A DNA stretch of 28,763 bases from Bacteroidales bacterium UBA1800 (GCA_002319915.1 DCFQ01000075.1:19516-48278), one strand, 5' to 3'; numbered from the stretch's first letter, positions 16,741 to 24,853 are shown. Notes: generated by a model not told the origin, from the sequence alone. Numbers and translations: made by a program.

Positions 16741-17099
16741 TAATCAATATACCGGCTGTTCTGCTTCAGTTCGATAAAATCGTTTCCTGTTTCCCTGTAC
16801 CCATACTCGAAACAGTAATGATCCTTCTGCCCGCCCGATGATTCGATCACGTGGGTAAAAAAGCTGAAGTTATAGCCGAGGGCGAACAGGGCATCCTTAT
16901 GGACTGTCAGCTTTCCCTCTTCATAAAGATCAGCCAGTATCCTCCTGTTTTTCCTGAGTAAACCGTGAACATTCCTGATGAAGTTGTTTGATTCACGGTT
17001 TATTCTGTTGTTATAGCTGTTCCTGCACTGGTCAGAGCAGAATTTCTTATCGGTGCGGCCGCGGATTGTGGCGCCGCAATCGAGACATATCCTTTCCAC
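16734..17099 (-). CDS. Small zinc-ribbon protein of unknown function
   Basis: A 121-residue protein with an N-terminal treble-clef or ribbon-like Cys set: C5 and C8 (ICLDCG), C21 and C25 (KFCSDQCRNSY), a pattern seen in zinc-finger proteins that bind nucleic acid or ribosomes. A basic helical segment follows (NFIRNVHGLLRKNRRILADLYEEGKL) and a C-terminal part rich in aromatic residues (YNFSFFTHVIES; HYCFEYGYRE). I recall similar short proteins in Bacteroidetes without a function assigned. There is no signal peptide. It is convergent with the PIG-L gene (7-base overlap) and divergent from ssb. Confidence 0.75.
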   Translation of the reverse strand: MERICLDCGATIRGRTDKKFCSDQCRNSYNNRINRESNNFIRNVHGLLRKNRRILADLYEEGKLTVHKDALFALGYNFSFFTHVIESSGGQKDHYCFEYGYRETGNDFIELKQNSRYIDYQ

Positions 17100-17217
17100 A
17101 GCACAATTGTTTTGATAAAAATAGGAAAAGCCGGTGCCAAAACGATTGTAAACGATATTAAATATTTTAGAATCATATATAAATAATTTTTAACCGGGTC
17201 GGCCGGTAATCATGTTT

Positions 17218-17225
17218 TAAGTTTG
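17218..17225 (+). promoter_or_regulatory. Bacteroidetes -7 box for ssb
   Basis: TAAGTTTG, an exact TAnnTTTG match followed by C, 41 bases before the ATG at 17267. Confidence 0.55.
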
Positions 17226-17266
17226 CTGAAAGATCAATTGAATTGTTGAACAAAATCATTTAAAGC

Positions 17267-17632
17267 ATGAGCTCACTCAGAAACAGGGTAAACCTGATCG
17301 GAAATCTCGGCCAGAATCCGGAAATGAAAAGTCTGGACAGCGGCAAAAAAGTAACGCATTTCACCCTCGCCACTACCGAGGAATTTAAAAATGCCGAAGG
17401 CCAGAAGGTCAAGGAGACCACCTGGCACAACATTGTGGCATGGAACGGACTTGCTGATCTTGCCAGCAGGTATCTTAAGAAGGGAGGACAGGTTGCTGTC
17501 GAAGGAAGGATCGCTTACAGGAACTACGAGGACAAGAATGGTGTGGCAAAGTCCGTAACGGAGATTGTCATCCATGATGTGCTGTTTCTCAATCAACAGA
17601 AGGAGCAGGCCAAAGTGGAATCGTTGTCCTGA
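17267..17632 (+). CDS. ssb: Short single-stranded DNA-binding protein lacking the acidic C-terminal tip
   Basis: A 121-residue protein with a full OB fold: NRVNLIGNLGQNPE at the start, the THFTLATTEEF strand, WHNIVAWNGLADLASRYLKKG with the conserved aromatics, and VEGRIAYRNYEDKNG. It should bind ssDNA as a homo-oligomer in replication, repair or recombination. It ends KEQAKVESLS soon after the OB fold; the disordered linker and the acidic DDDIPF-like tip that recruits partner proteins are absent, although the stop is a normal TGA with a terminator just after. This suggests a secondary or specialised SSB rather than the main replicative one. It has its own promoter (17218-17225) and terminator (17664-17698). 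Confidence 0.92.
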   Translation: MSSLRNRVNLIGNLGQNPEMKSLDSGKKVTHFTLATTEEFKNAEGQKVKETTWHNIVAWNGLADLASRYLKKGGQVAVEGRIAYRNYEDKNGVAKSVTEIVIHDVLFLNQQKEQAKVESLS

Positions 17633-17663
17633 TCGTCCTTGCCCCCGCTGCGATCGTGTTCAG

Positions 17664-17698
17664 GAGACCGGCCGGCAAATGACCGGTCTCTGCTTTTT
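17664..17698 (+). terminator. Intrinsic terminator of ssb
   Basis: Stem arms GAGACCGG (17664-17671) and CCGGTCTC (17683-17690), an 11-base loop and a T-rich tail (TGCTTTTT). It lies 32 bases after the ssb stop codon, and it is the clearest rho-independent terminator in the window. Confidence 0.8.
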
Positions 17699-17780
17699 CC
17701 AATGCGATGCCAGGAGGATTATCGGGACAGGGGCTTTCAAGAAAATTTGGATGCCAGCGGATGGATACCGGCAATAATTA

Positions 17781-17788
17781 TATTTTTG
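17781..17788 (+). promoter_or_regulatory. Bacteroidetes -7 box for the interrupted porin gene
   Basis: TATTTTTG, an exact TAnnTTTG match followed by C, 36 bases before the ATG at 17825. The promoter looks intact although the reading frame downstream is broken. Confidence 0.55.
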
Positions 17789-17824
17789 CACACACCCGGA
17801 ACTTACCTAAGCCGGCATTGACAA

Positions 17825-18814
17825 ATGAAAAAGATCGTTTTTGCCTCTGCACTTGCAATTTTGATTTGCAGTGAAGGCTTTTGCCAGAAATCTGGGATAA
17901 CCGGCAAACCGATTGCAGAGATATTCACCGATTTCCATGTCAACCTCAAAGATACCGTTAACAAGACCGGTTTTGAAGTCAACAGGGCCTATTTTGGATA
18001 TAAATTCCTCCCCGACAGCCACTTTGCCGGAACGATAATTGTAAATATCGGGAATCCCGAGGATCTTGCTGAGGGATCCACTCCAAGAAGGTATGCATAC
18101 TTCAGGGAAGCATCAATTTCGTATACGGATGACAAGCTTACGGTATATCTTGGCATCACCAGCACAAGGCTGTTCGATTTTCAGCAGAAGTTCTAAGGTA
18201 AAAGGTATATTGCCAACACCTAACAAACAATAAACGGATACGGATATGTGGCTGACCTGGGTGCAGTGGCCGATTACAGGTTCAGCGATATCGTGAAGGC
18301 AGGCATTTCACTGATGAATGGCGAGGGATATTCCGACCTGCAGCTTGGCAACAGCCTCAAAACTTCCCTCGGGTTTACCATTACTCCTCCCGGAGGAATT
18401 GCCGTTAGAATCTACTCAGACATAATCCGGGTGTATGGCGTGTGGCAGAATACAATCATCCTGTTTGCGGGGATCAGAAGGGAGGCAGAGTTCATAGGTG
18501 CGGAGTTCACACGAAAGACAAACCTTGATCTCATCAGCGGTCATAATGCCTACGGGTTTTCAGCGACGGGAGGTGTCAGCCTGACCAAATCGCTCGAATT
18601 GTTCACCAGATTTGACTATTCAACTTCATCAACAGAACCAGGCATGCTGAACCCCAGGAACTATGTTCTTGACTGGAAATTCCTGGTTGCCGGATTGCAG
18701 AAAACATTCAGCGAGAAGATCAAACTGGCAATCGATTTCCAGGGGAATTATCCATACAGCACTGCTTCCCCGGAATCACGGCTGATCTTTCTTAATGCCC
18801 TGTTCAGTTTCTGA
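17825..18814 (+). pseudogene. Porin-like outer-membrane barrel interrupted by two in-frame TAA codons
   Basis: One reading frame of 329 codons interrupted by TAA at 18194-18196 and TAA at 18221-18223, with no frameshift. Part one (123 residues) has a signal peptide (MKKIVFASALAILICSEGFC) and barrel strands such as GFEVNRAYFGYKFL and FREASISYTDDKLTVYLG. Between the stops the frame reads GKRYIANT. After the second stop it continues QTINGYGYVADLGAVADYRFSD, a normal barrel turn and strand, for about 195 sense codons to LNALFSF, with the terminal Phe expected of barrel proteins. The layout resembles the phosphate-selective porin O/P-like group. Without the stops it would be a complete outer-membrane protein. 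The most likely reading is a recent pseudogene; stop readthrough or sequencing error are alternatives. Confidence 0.82.
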
Positions 18815-18819
18815 GATTC

Positions 18820-18840
18820 AGGTCATCCGGCAGGATGCCT
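18820..18840. terminator. Hairpin in the porin/iorB convergent gap
   Basis: AGG-T-CATCC (18820-18828) pairs with GGATGCCT (18833-18840) through eight base pairs with one bulged T and a GGCA tetraloop. It occupies the 25-base gap between two gene ends and could end transcripts from either side; no T-tract is seen. Confidence 0.45.
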
Positions 18841-19415
18841 CATTCGAAACTGGCATCCTTCCCCGCCCTGAGAGCTTTCAGATTTGCATCGACTATTCCG
18901 GGACCTTTTTTCCCGAACAATTGACGGACAGCATCCTCAAGATCTTCGAACAAGATGTCGATAAAAGGTGAAGCTGCTCCAAGGACAACCATATTGCCTG
19001 ACCGGATTGACCCGGTATCCCTTGCAATTGAATCGGCATCGATTATCCTGTGATTCTTCACCTTCCTGACTTCTTCAAGAACTTCTTCCACGGGAGGGTA
19101 ATCCTCGATATTAATAAACGGGGTGGAATTTGTGACAAGCCAGCCTTTACCGGAAAGCCAGGGCAGGTAACGAAGTGATTCCATAGGCTCGACGGAGATT
19201 ATCAGATCGGCAGCTCCGTACGGTATCAGGTCGGAAGCCACAGGCTTGTCCGAGATCCTCAGGTGCGACTGCACATCCCCTCCCCTCTGGCTCATGCCAT
19301 GAACCTCAGCCTGCTTCAGGAAGAGTCCTTTCCTGACCGCTGCCAGACCAATAATTGCCGCTATGGAGAGGATTCCCTGGCCACCGACTCCTGACAAAAC
19401 AATATCATTTTTCAT
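18840..19415 (-). CDS. iorB: Indolepyruvate:ferredoxin oxidoreductase beta subunit
   Basis: A 191-residue gamma-domain protein of the 2-oxoacid:ferredoxin oxidoreductase superfamily, with the nucleotide/CoA-type loop SGVGGQGI (8-15), the segment QAEVHGMSQRGGDVQSHLR (36-54) and SGNMVVLGAASPF (138-150). With IorA it converts aryl-pyruvates (indolepyruvate, phenylpyruvate) to aryl-acyl-CoA, CO2 and reduced ferredoxin. It follows iorA with an 8-base gap on the same strand, so the two are co-transcribed. Its length is normal. Confidence 0.93.
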   Translation of the reverse strand: MKNDIVLSGVGGQGILSIAAIIGLAAVRKGLFLKQAEVHGMSQRGGDVQSHLRISDKPVASDLIPYGAADLIISVEPMESLRYLPWLSGKGWLVTNSTPFINIEDYPPVEEVLEEVRKVKNHRIIDADSIARDTGSIRSGNMVVLGAASPFIDILFEDLEDAVRQLFGKKGPGIVDANLKALRAGKDASFE

Positions 19416-19423
19416 CCTGGTGA

Positions 19424-21037
19424 TTATTCACTTTTATTATCTGCAGTTTCTTCTTTCCGCCGCCGCGAGGCCGTTTGAATGCATTCTCTGGAGGATACGA
19501 TAACCGAGACACCCCGGAATCCAAACTCCTCTTTCATAATCTCAACATTCTGTTCGTGGTTCCTGCGCAACGGTGTTATGGTCCGGATATGCCCCGGATC
19601 GACACCGAGCCCTTCACAGATTTTTTCAATCCTCCCGGTAGCCTGTGATTTCTGACCCCCGGTCATGCCAGTGGTAAAATTATCAGAGACTATAATGGTA
19701 ATCGGGGAGTTTTTGGAAACGGCATCCAGCAGTCCTGTCATTCCAGAATGTGTAAATGTTGAATCGCCGATGACTGCCACCGAGGGGAAAAGGCCCGCAT
19801 CGGCAGCGCCTATAGCCATGGTTACCGACGCACCCATATCGACGCATGAATTTATGATGCTGTAGGGCGGAAGTGCCGCAAGCGTGTAGCATCCAATGTC
19901 TGAAAAGACTCCTTCGGAATTGAATGGCCTGAGCGCGTCGATGACTGCATTGAAGGTATCCGAGTGGCCGCATCCCTTGCAGAATGAGGGTGGCCGCTGC
20001 CTTACGATTCCGGGTACCGGAAGCGTTTCAGGCACTTCAGCACCCAATGCTTTGGCCACCAACGAAGGATTGAGCTCACCGTCTCGGGGCACAGCCCCAT
20101 CGAGCCGGCCCATAACCCTGGGCCCCTCATCAAGCACTCCCCTTATCATTTCCTCGATCACAGGATAGCCTTCTTCGAGGACAAGTATCTCTTCGCATCT
20201 CCCGGTAATGTCCTTTATGAGATCTTTGGGGAAAGGATATGAGGATATTTTAAGTACAGGAAATCCTGGTATCCTGTCCCTGAAGTTCTCCATCAGGTAA
20301 TTGTATGCAATGCCGCTGGCAATAACGCCAGTTTTCCTGTCAGCGCCGTCAGTAAAGGTATTATACCTGGAAAGACGGATATCGTATTTAAGCTTTTCGT
20401 GTGTTGAAAGAAGCTCCCTGTATTTCCTCCTGGCTATTGCCGGCAAAAGGACGAACTGGCGCAGGTCCACGGGAAGCCTTATCGGGTTCTCCGGCTCCGG
20501 CTCCCTTCTTACAACTCCCGCCCTTGAATGGGCAAGACGTGTGGTGATCCTTAAAAGTACCGGAATCCGGTATTTTTCGGAAAGCTCGAAGGCATCAAAC
20601 ACCATATCGTAAGCTTCCTGCTGATCAGATGGTTCAAAGATGGGAACAAGGGCAAACCTGCCGTAAAACCTTGAGTCCTGCTCATTCTGGGACGAGTGCA
20701 TCGACGGGTCATCGGCTGAGACGACGATAAGCCCGCCATTGACTCCGGTAACCGCCGAGTTTATAAACGGATCGGCTGCAACATTCAATCCCACATGCTT
20801 CATTGCCACCATTGCCCGTTTGCCTGCATACGACATTCCAAGCGCTGCTTCCATGGCAGTCTTTTCGTTCGAAGACCATTCCCTGTGAATATTCCTTGCT
20901 TTGGATTCGGGTGCGGCCTGGATACACTCCATGATCTCGGTCGAAGGGGTCCCCGGATAAGCGTACATGCCGCTTAATCCGGCATCAACGGCACCCAGCG
21001 CTATCGCCTCATCACCCAGCAAAAGCTGTTTTTGCAT
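19424..21037 (-). CDS. iorA: Indolepyruvate:ferredoxin oxidoreductase alpha subunit, no ferredoxin domain
   Basis: A 537-residue TPP-dependent subunit. The N-terminal pyrimidine-binding domain has YAYPGTPSTEI (25-35) and SSNEKTAMEAALG (55-67, with the TPP-activating Glu). The C-terminal TPP domain has FCKGCGHSDTF (352-362), GDSTF (424-428) and DNFTTGMTGGQ (452-462). Archaeal-type IorA proteins carry a further C-terminal ferredoxin domain with 4Fe-4S clusters; here the chain ends at SRECIQTASRRRKEE plus a short acidic tail, with no CxxCxxCxxxCP. A shorter form like this occurs in Bacteroidetes. Electrons would need a separate ferredoxin or a different route. It is the first gene of the iorAB operon. 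Confidence 0.93.
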   Translation of the reverse strand: MQKQLLLGDEAIALGAVDAGLSGMYAYPGTPSTEIMECIQAAPESKARNIHREWSSNEKTAMEAALGMSYAGKRAMVAMKHVGLNVAADPFINSAVTGVNGGLIVVSADDPSMHSSQNEQDSRFYGRFALVPIFEPSDQQEAYDMVFDAFELSEKYRIPVLLRITTRLAHSRAGVVRREPEPENPIRLPVDLRQFVLLPAIARRKYRELLSTHEKLKYDIRLSRYNTFTDGADRKTGVIASGIAYNYLMENFRDRIPGFPVLKISSYPFPKDLIKDITGRCEEILVLEEGYPVIEEMIRGVLDEGPRVMGRLDGAVPRDGELNPSLVAKALGAEVPETLPVPGIVRQRPPSFCKGCGHSDTFNAVIDALRPFNSEGVFSDIGCYTLAALPPYSIINSCVDMGASVTMAIGAADAGLFPSVAVIGDSTFTHSGMTGLLDAVSKNSPITIIVSDNFTTGMTGGQKSQATGRIEKICEGLGVDPGHIRTITPLRRNHEQNVEIMKEEFGFRGVSVIVSSRECIQTASRRRKEETADNKSE

Positions 21038-21188
21038 ATTATTTGTTTAAGTAATATTTGATTCAAACAGGGTATAAAAATACCTGTTAAACTTAACATT
21101 TGAAATAGATTAAAAATTAAATAAAAGTTTTAGTGTTAACGGCAATAATGCTTACTTTGCATGTTTCCGAAATTTTAAACGATCAGAA

Positions 21189-21893
21189 GTGCCGAAAAAA
21201 ATTGCGAATATCCTCATTTTAACAGCTCTCTTCTCTGGGGCTTTAGAGGGTCAGGCGCTGAGCCAGGAGAAGTTCTTTCAGGTTAGCGGGATAATAACCG
21301 ATGAAGACAACAGGGCACTGACCAATGTCGGGGTAGTCTCGATGAAACTCAAGAGAGGCGCATTAAGTGAGGGCACTGGGATTTATTCCATAATCAGCAC
21401 CCCTGGTGATACAATATTATTCAAAGCTCTCGGTTTTAAGAAAAAGTTCGTTATCCTTCCGAGGGTTTATGAGGATAAACGTTTCAACCTGGATGTCGTA
21501 CTTCATCCCGACACCATACCGATTGAGAATGTCGTCATTATCCCATGGAAGACTTACAGCGAATTTATCAAGGATATGACAAAAGAGACTCCTGTCCCGC
21601 CTGAAATTGAGAATATGAACAGGAATATAGAATCTGTTTCGGCAGCTGTTTCGAACAGTGTCGGTGTTCAGATTTCACCCGAGGCCGGGTACAGGTATGC
21701 GATGAATGAGAATTTTGACCTGAAGGCTGTTGGTCACCAGTATCCGGCAAATAATCTTCTTAATCCTTTCGCATGGGCAAAATTCATTAACGGGGTTAAG
21801 CATGGCCTTTTCAAGAACCAGCACTTTGATAAACCACCGAAATCAAAAATCAAGGTGCGAAACAAGAAGAAGAAGGAGCGTGAAAAGATATAA
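21189..21893 (+). CDS. Exported protein with carboxypeptidase regulatory-like (CarboxypepD_reg) domain
   Basis: A 234-residue protein starting at GTG 21189. It has a signal peptide (KKIANILILTALFSGALEGQALS) followed by a beta-sandwich of the CarboxypepD_reg-like type at about 28-110 (FQVSGIITDEDNRALTNVG, GTGIYSI, LFKALGFKKKFVIL), the domain found in front of many TonB-dependent receptors. The rest has no recognised domain and ends in a very basic tail (KPPKSKIKVRNKKKKEREKI). A 7-of-8 -7 box (TTACTTTG, 21152-21159) precedes it. It overlaps the next gene by 14 bases, so the two probably act together at the envelope, perhaps in TonB-linked functions; that is inference. Confidence 0.8.
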   Translation: MPKKIANILILTALFSGALEGQALSQEKFFQVSGIITDEDNRALTNVGVVSMKLKRGALSEGTGIYSIISTPGDTILFKALGFKKKFVILPRVYEDKRFNLDVVLHPDTIPIENVVIIPWKTYSEFIKDMTKETPVPPEIENMNRNIESVSAAVSNSVGVQISPEAGYRYAMNENFDLKAVGHQYPANNLLNPFAWAKFINGVKHGLFKNQHFDKPPKSKIKVRNKKKKEREKI

Positions 21894-22638
21894 CGGCAAA
21901 ATAGTAGCAATCCTCGGTACAGTAATAATTCACCTTGCAGCAGGTATAGTTTTCATGTCGTTCAAGCTCTATTCATTGAAAACAAAGGAGGTCCAGCTGC
22001 AGAAATTTGAGATTGAGTTTGCTGCAGTTGAAGAGGAAAAGATGAAGCAGAAACCTCCCGAACCGCCTCCCACCTCAGTTGAGAACGTGCTTCATGATGA
22101 CAGGGAGATGCTGAATATTGCCAGGAATCTCGCAAGCAAGAGCGATGTAAAGATCGATCCCAAGGATTATATTAACCAGGTAAAGAATGAGCTCATCAAG
22201 AGCGGAAAGCTCAGCACGGATAACTATATAGATAATCCGAACCGTCCTGGCCAGAGTACGGAAGATGAGGAACTCGCTGTCAGGGAGAAGGCAGATGACA
22301 AGCAGAAGAAGGAAGATAAGCAGCAGGAATCGACAAAGATGGCTGCCAATTACAAAGGCCCTACAAGGATCTATTATGATCTTGAAGGCCGGACCCATAC
22401 CTATCTTCCTATCCCTATCTATAAATGCGAAGGTTCGGGGAAAGTGGTCCTCCTTATCCAGGTCAACCAGAGAGGAGAAGTGGAAAACGCAGGAATAGTC
22501 GAATCGGAAAGCACCACACGCGACGAGTGCCTGATCGAGACAGCCCTCCAGACTGCCCTCATCTCAAGGTTTGATGCCAATGAAAAGGCTCCGAAGATCC
22601 AAAAGGGCACTCTTACTTACCTCTTCGTCGCTCAATAA
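21880..22638 (+). CDS. TonB-like energy-transducer protein
   Basis: A 252-residue protein from a GTG at 21880 inside the 3' end of the previous gene, preceded by GAAGGAG. Longer upstream frames are overlap artefacts. It has an N-terminal transmembrane helix (about 8-28), a proline-rich periplasmic stretch (KQKPPEPPPTS, 56-66), a long charged, glutamate/lysine-rich linker and a C-terminal TonB-like domain at about 172-252 (GSGKVVLLIQVNQRGEVENAG, LIETALQTALISRFDAN). The order TM helix, Pro-rich spacer, TonB C-terminal domain matches TonB proteins, which deliver proton-motive force to outer-membrane receptors. No exbB/exbD is adjacent. Its stop abuts the stop of the convergent SRAP gene without a spacer. 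Confidence 0.78.
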   Translation: MKRYNGKIVAILGTVIIHLAAGIVFMSFKLYSLKTKEVQLQKFEIEFAAVEEEKMKQKPPEPPPTSVENVLHDDREMLNIARNLASKSDVKIDPKDYINQVKNELIKSGKLSTDNYIDNPNRPGQSTEDEELAVREKADDKQKKEDKQQESTKMAANYKGPTRIYYDLEGRTHTYLPIPIYKCEGSGKVVLLIQVNQRGEVENAGIVESESTTRDECLIETALQTALISRFDANEKAPKIQKGTLTYLFVAQ

Positions 22639-23376
22639 TCAGAATAACTTTCCCGAGGAATTGCCGTCCGTTTCCCAGTTGAACGGCCTGATCACTTCCG
22701 GGGTATTCCTGTCAGCCGATTTGTTATTGACTAAGCTGCTTATTGTGTAAGCTTTAAGCAAAGCGGAGTCACAGGGCTTTATCAGTGAAGATGCTTCCCC
22801 GGGAGCGGTTCCGGGGTCAGTCCATATCTTTTCACCTTCCCGGTCAAGTATAACTGGCATTCGCTTCTTTGAGTTGTGAATAACTGCCATAAGGTCATTT
22901 GCGTCTGTCGTGACAATTGAAAATGTGTCAAAAACCTCGCCGGTTACTGATTCGACCCAGTTTTCATACAGGCCGGCAATAGAGAAAATCTCATCCCGGG
23001 CATGATAAATGTACCAGGGGACCTTCCTGTCTTCACGATGCTGCCATTCATAGAAACCCTTTACCGGGATTAGACACCGCCTCGAGCGGAATGCTCCCGA
23101 GAAGGATGGCTTTGAGCTTATCGTCTCCCCTCTTGCATTGAAAGTTTTTAGACGTATTTCTTCGGCATCTGCCATGCTTCGTGTCCAGGCGGGTATCAGG
23201 CCCCATTTGAGCAGGCGGATCCTGCCTGGCGATCCGGAGCAGATGGCAGGGATATCGGGAAGGCTGAACGCATGATAGTAATAACTGGGGTGATATTTGT
23301 TATAATCCGGAAATGATACCCCATACCTGTTCTCCAGTTCATCTTTTACAAGATTCACATTGACGGAAAAACACAT
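22639..23376 (-). CDS. SRAP domain peptidase-like protein (YedK/HMCES family)
   Basis: A 245-residue SOS-response-associated peptidase family protein. HMCES/YedK proteins form a thiazolidine crosslink with abasic sites in ssDNA through the N-terminal cysteine, C2 here (MCFSV; Met1 must be removed). Other active-site positions are visible: N80 (FNARGET, 79-85), E110 (KGFYEWQH, 106-113) and H167 (VIHNSKKRMPVIL, 165-177). It protects abasic sites during replication. It lies 6 bases downstream of the serine hydrolase gene and is likely in the same transcript, though there is no obvious functional link. The convergent TonB-like gene ends at the adjacent base. Confidence 0.92.
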   Translation of the reverse strand: MCFSVNVNLVKDELENRYGVSFPDYNKYHPSYYYHAFSLPDIPAICSGSPGRIRLLKWGLIPAWTRSMADAEEIRLKTFNARGETISSKPSFSGAFRSRRCLIPVKGFYEWQHREDRKVPWYIYHARDEIFSIAGLYENWVESVTGEVFDTFSIVTTDANDLMAVIHNSKKRMPVILDREGEKIWTDPGTAPGEASSLIKPCDSALLKAYTISSLVNNKSADRNTPEVIRPFNWETDGNSSGKLF

Positions 23377-23382
23377 GTTTCC

Positions 23383-24741
23383 TCAGTTTATTCCTGATAA
23401 TTCAATCTTCAGAGGCAGTGGCAGCGAATTTTCGAAAAGGTCATAATCCGGCCACTCCGAGATCTGTGAAATGAACCTGGTCATCATCCTGTCTACGTAT
23501 GAGTGAATTTCCGGGCCGTTCCAGGTGCTTGAATTCAGCAGGACCACCCAGGAAATTCCGTCAGGCTGACGCTTCATCATTCCTTCCGTTCCGGAGAAGG
23601 AACCGGTTCTAATCCAGGTTCCGTCGTCAGTGGCAGCTTTCCAGCCAACAGGTGCATAGTTATTGTTCAGGTCGGTCATAAACCTTATGCTCTCGTCGCT
23701 AAGCAGATCTGTTCTGGTACTAAACCCGTCAATTGCAAGAAGAAGCCGCATAAGGTCCGGGGTAGTGGCGAGCCATGAACCAGCTGCTCCCAGGGCTTCG
23801 ATGTCATTCCCTCCGTAAGTGGTGGGAACCATTTCGCCATTACCGTAAATTGAGGGTTTCAGAGGCATCCCGGCAGGTTCGTAATATGTCACCTCGAAAG
23901 GAGCTTTTTCACTGACCAGGTTTTTCGCGGGCATCATATCATAAATCCCGAGAGGCTCAAATATCTCTTTCCTGCAGTATTCATTATATGGCATCCCTGA
24001 CACCTTTTCAATTACCAGTCCAAGGATGCTGTATCCAAGATTTGAATATGCCCGTCCTGTCCCGGGCGTGTAATGGAGCCGCTTGCTGAGTGCAAACCTC
24101 ACAATAGTCTTTAAATCTATGGGAGGCATCACGTTCATCTGGCGGGCTATCACAAGCGGCATAAACATCTGATCACCCCATCTCTGGGTCCACCCCCCCT
24201 CATGGCTCAGCAAGTGAGCAACTGTTATATTGAAAACCCGTTTGTCCCTTGGATGGCAGAATGCAGTGTCGTTCAGGATCCCGGCCGGTCCGAACACTTT
24301 ATCATCGAGTGACAGCTTTCCCTCTTCCTTAAGCTTCATGACCGCTACGGCAGTAACAAGCTTTGAAATGCTGGCAATACGGAATTTATTGAAAGGCTGA
24401 GTGACTTCCCTGCGTGCGGTATCTGAAAATCCGAATCCTTTTGCATAAACCAGCCGTCCTTCCCTGGCGATGGCAACCGAGGCACCCTCAATGGTCCACC
24501 GGTGCATGAATGTCCTGATTGCATCCTCTCCCCTTTCAAATCCCGGACCGGAAGAAAATGAATTTGTCAACCTGAGATTTGCCAGAAGAAGCTTATCGGA
24601 TATATTGAGCGGGTTTTCACTTGCCCCCGGATCGTAGGTTATGGCAATAACCATAAGGAATGTCAGCAATATCTTACGACCTGCGTTCAATAATTCAGAA
24701 TTTTTCACTGACAAAAATAAAAAGTTTTCATTTATTGCCAT
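23383..24741 (-). CDS. Exported serine hydrolase, class C beta-lactamase-like
   Basis: A 452-residue penicillin-binding-protein/beta-lactamase-fold hydrolase. The active-site serine is in S124-I-S-K127 (RIASISKLVTAV), the second element is Y232-S-N (AYSNLGY), and the third box reads RTGSFSGTEG (378-387) in place of KTG. An N-terminal hydrophobic stretch (RKILLTFLMVIAITYDPGA, 22-40) suggests export. Proteins of this kind (Pfam Beta-lactamase, also EstB-like) are D-Ala-D-Ala carboxypeptidases, esterases or peptidases, and true beta-lactamase activity cannot be assumed. The start at 24741 is supported by a 7-of-8 -7 box (GAAATTTG, 24786-24793 on the minus strand). The SRAP gene follows 6 bases later. 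Confidence 0.85.
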   Translation of the reverse strand: MAINENFLFLSVKNSELLNAGRKILLTFLMVIAITYDPGASENPLNISDKLLLANLRLTNSFSSGPGFERGEDAIRTFMHRWTIEGASVAIAREGRLVYAKGFGFSDTARREVTQPFNKFRIASISKLVTAVAVMKLKEEGKLSLDDKVFGPAGILNDTAFCHPRDKRVFNITVAHLLSHEGGWTQRWGDQMFMPLVIARQMNVMPPIDLKTIVRFALSKRLHYTPGTGRAYSNLGYSILGLVIEKVSGMPYNEYCRKEIFEPLGIYDMMPAKNLVSEKAPFEVTYYEPAGMPLKPSIYGNGEMVPTTYGGNDIEALGAAGSWLATTPDLMRLLLAIDGFSTRTDLLSDESIRFMTDLNNNYAPVGWKAATDDGTWIRTGSFSGTEGMMKRQPDGISWVVLLNSSTWNGPEIHSYVDRMMTRFISQISEWPDYDLFENSLPLPLKIELSGIN

Positions 24742-24853
24742 TGCCCTGCAATCATAAATGTATAACGCTTCAGAAAAAAACAGTGTTGCAAATTTCTTTA
24801 ATTTTTATATTTATACCGTTATTTGGCAGCCCGGAAGAACCAACATTGCAAAC

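Noticed and set aside
21730..21879. Longer N-terminus for the TonB-like protein
   Set aside because: This part is an out-of-frame reading of the previous gene; the translation is not membrane-protein-like and the GTG at 21880 directly precedes the anchor helix.
2386..23376. A linked DNA-repair or defence island (exonuclease/GIY-YIG, AlkD-like, SSB, SRAP)
   Set aside because: The four genes are scattered over 21 kb on both strands among unrelated housekeeping genes, with separate promoters; each has a normal independent role.
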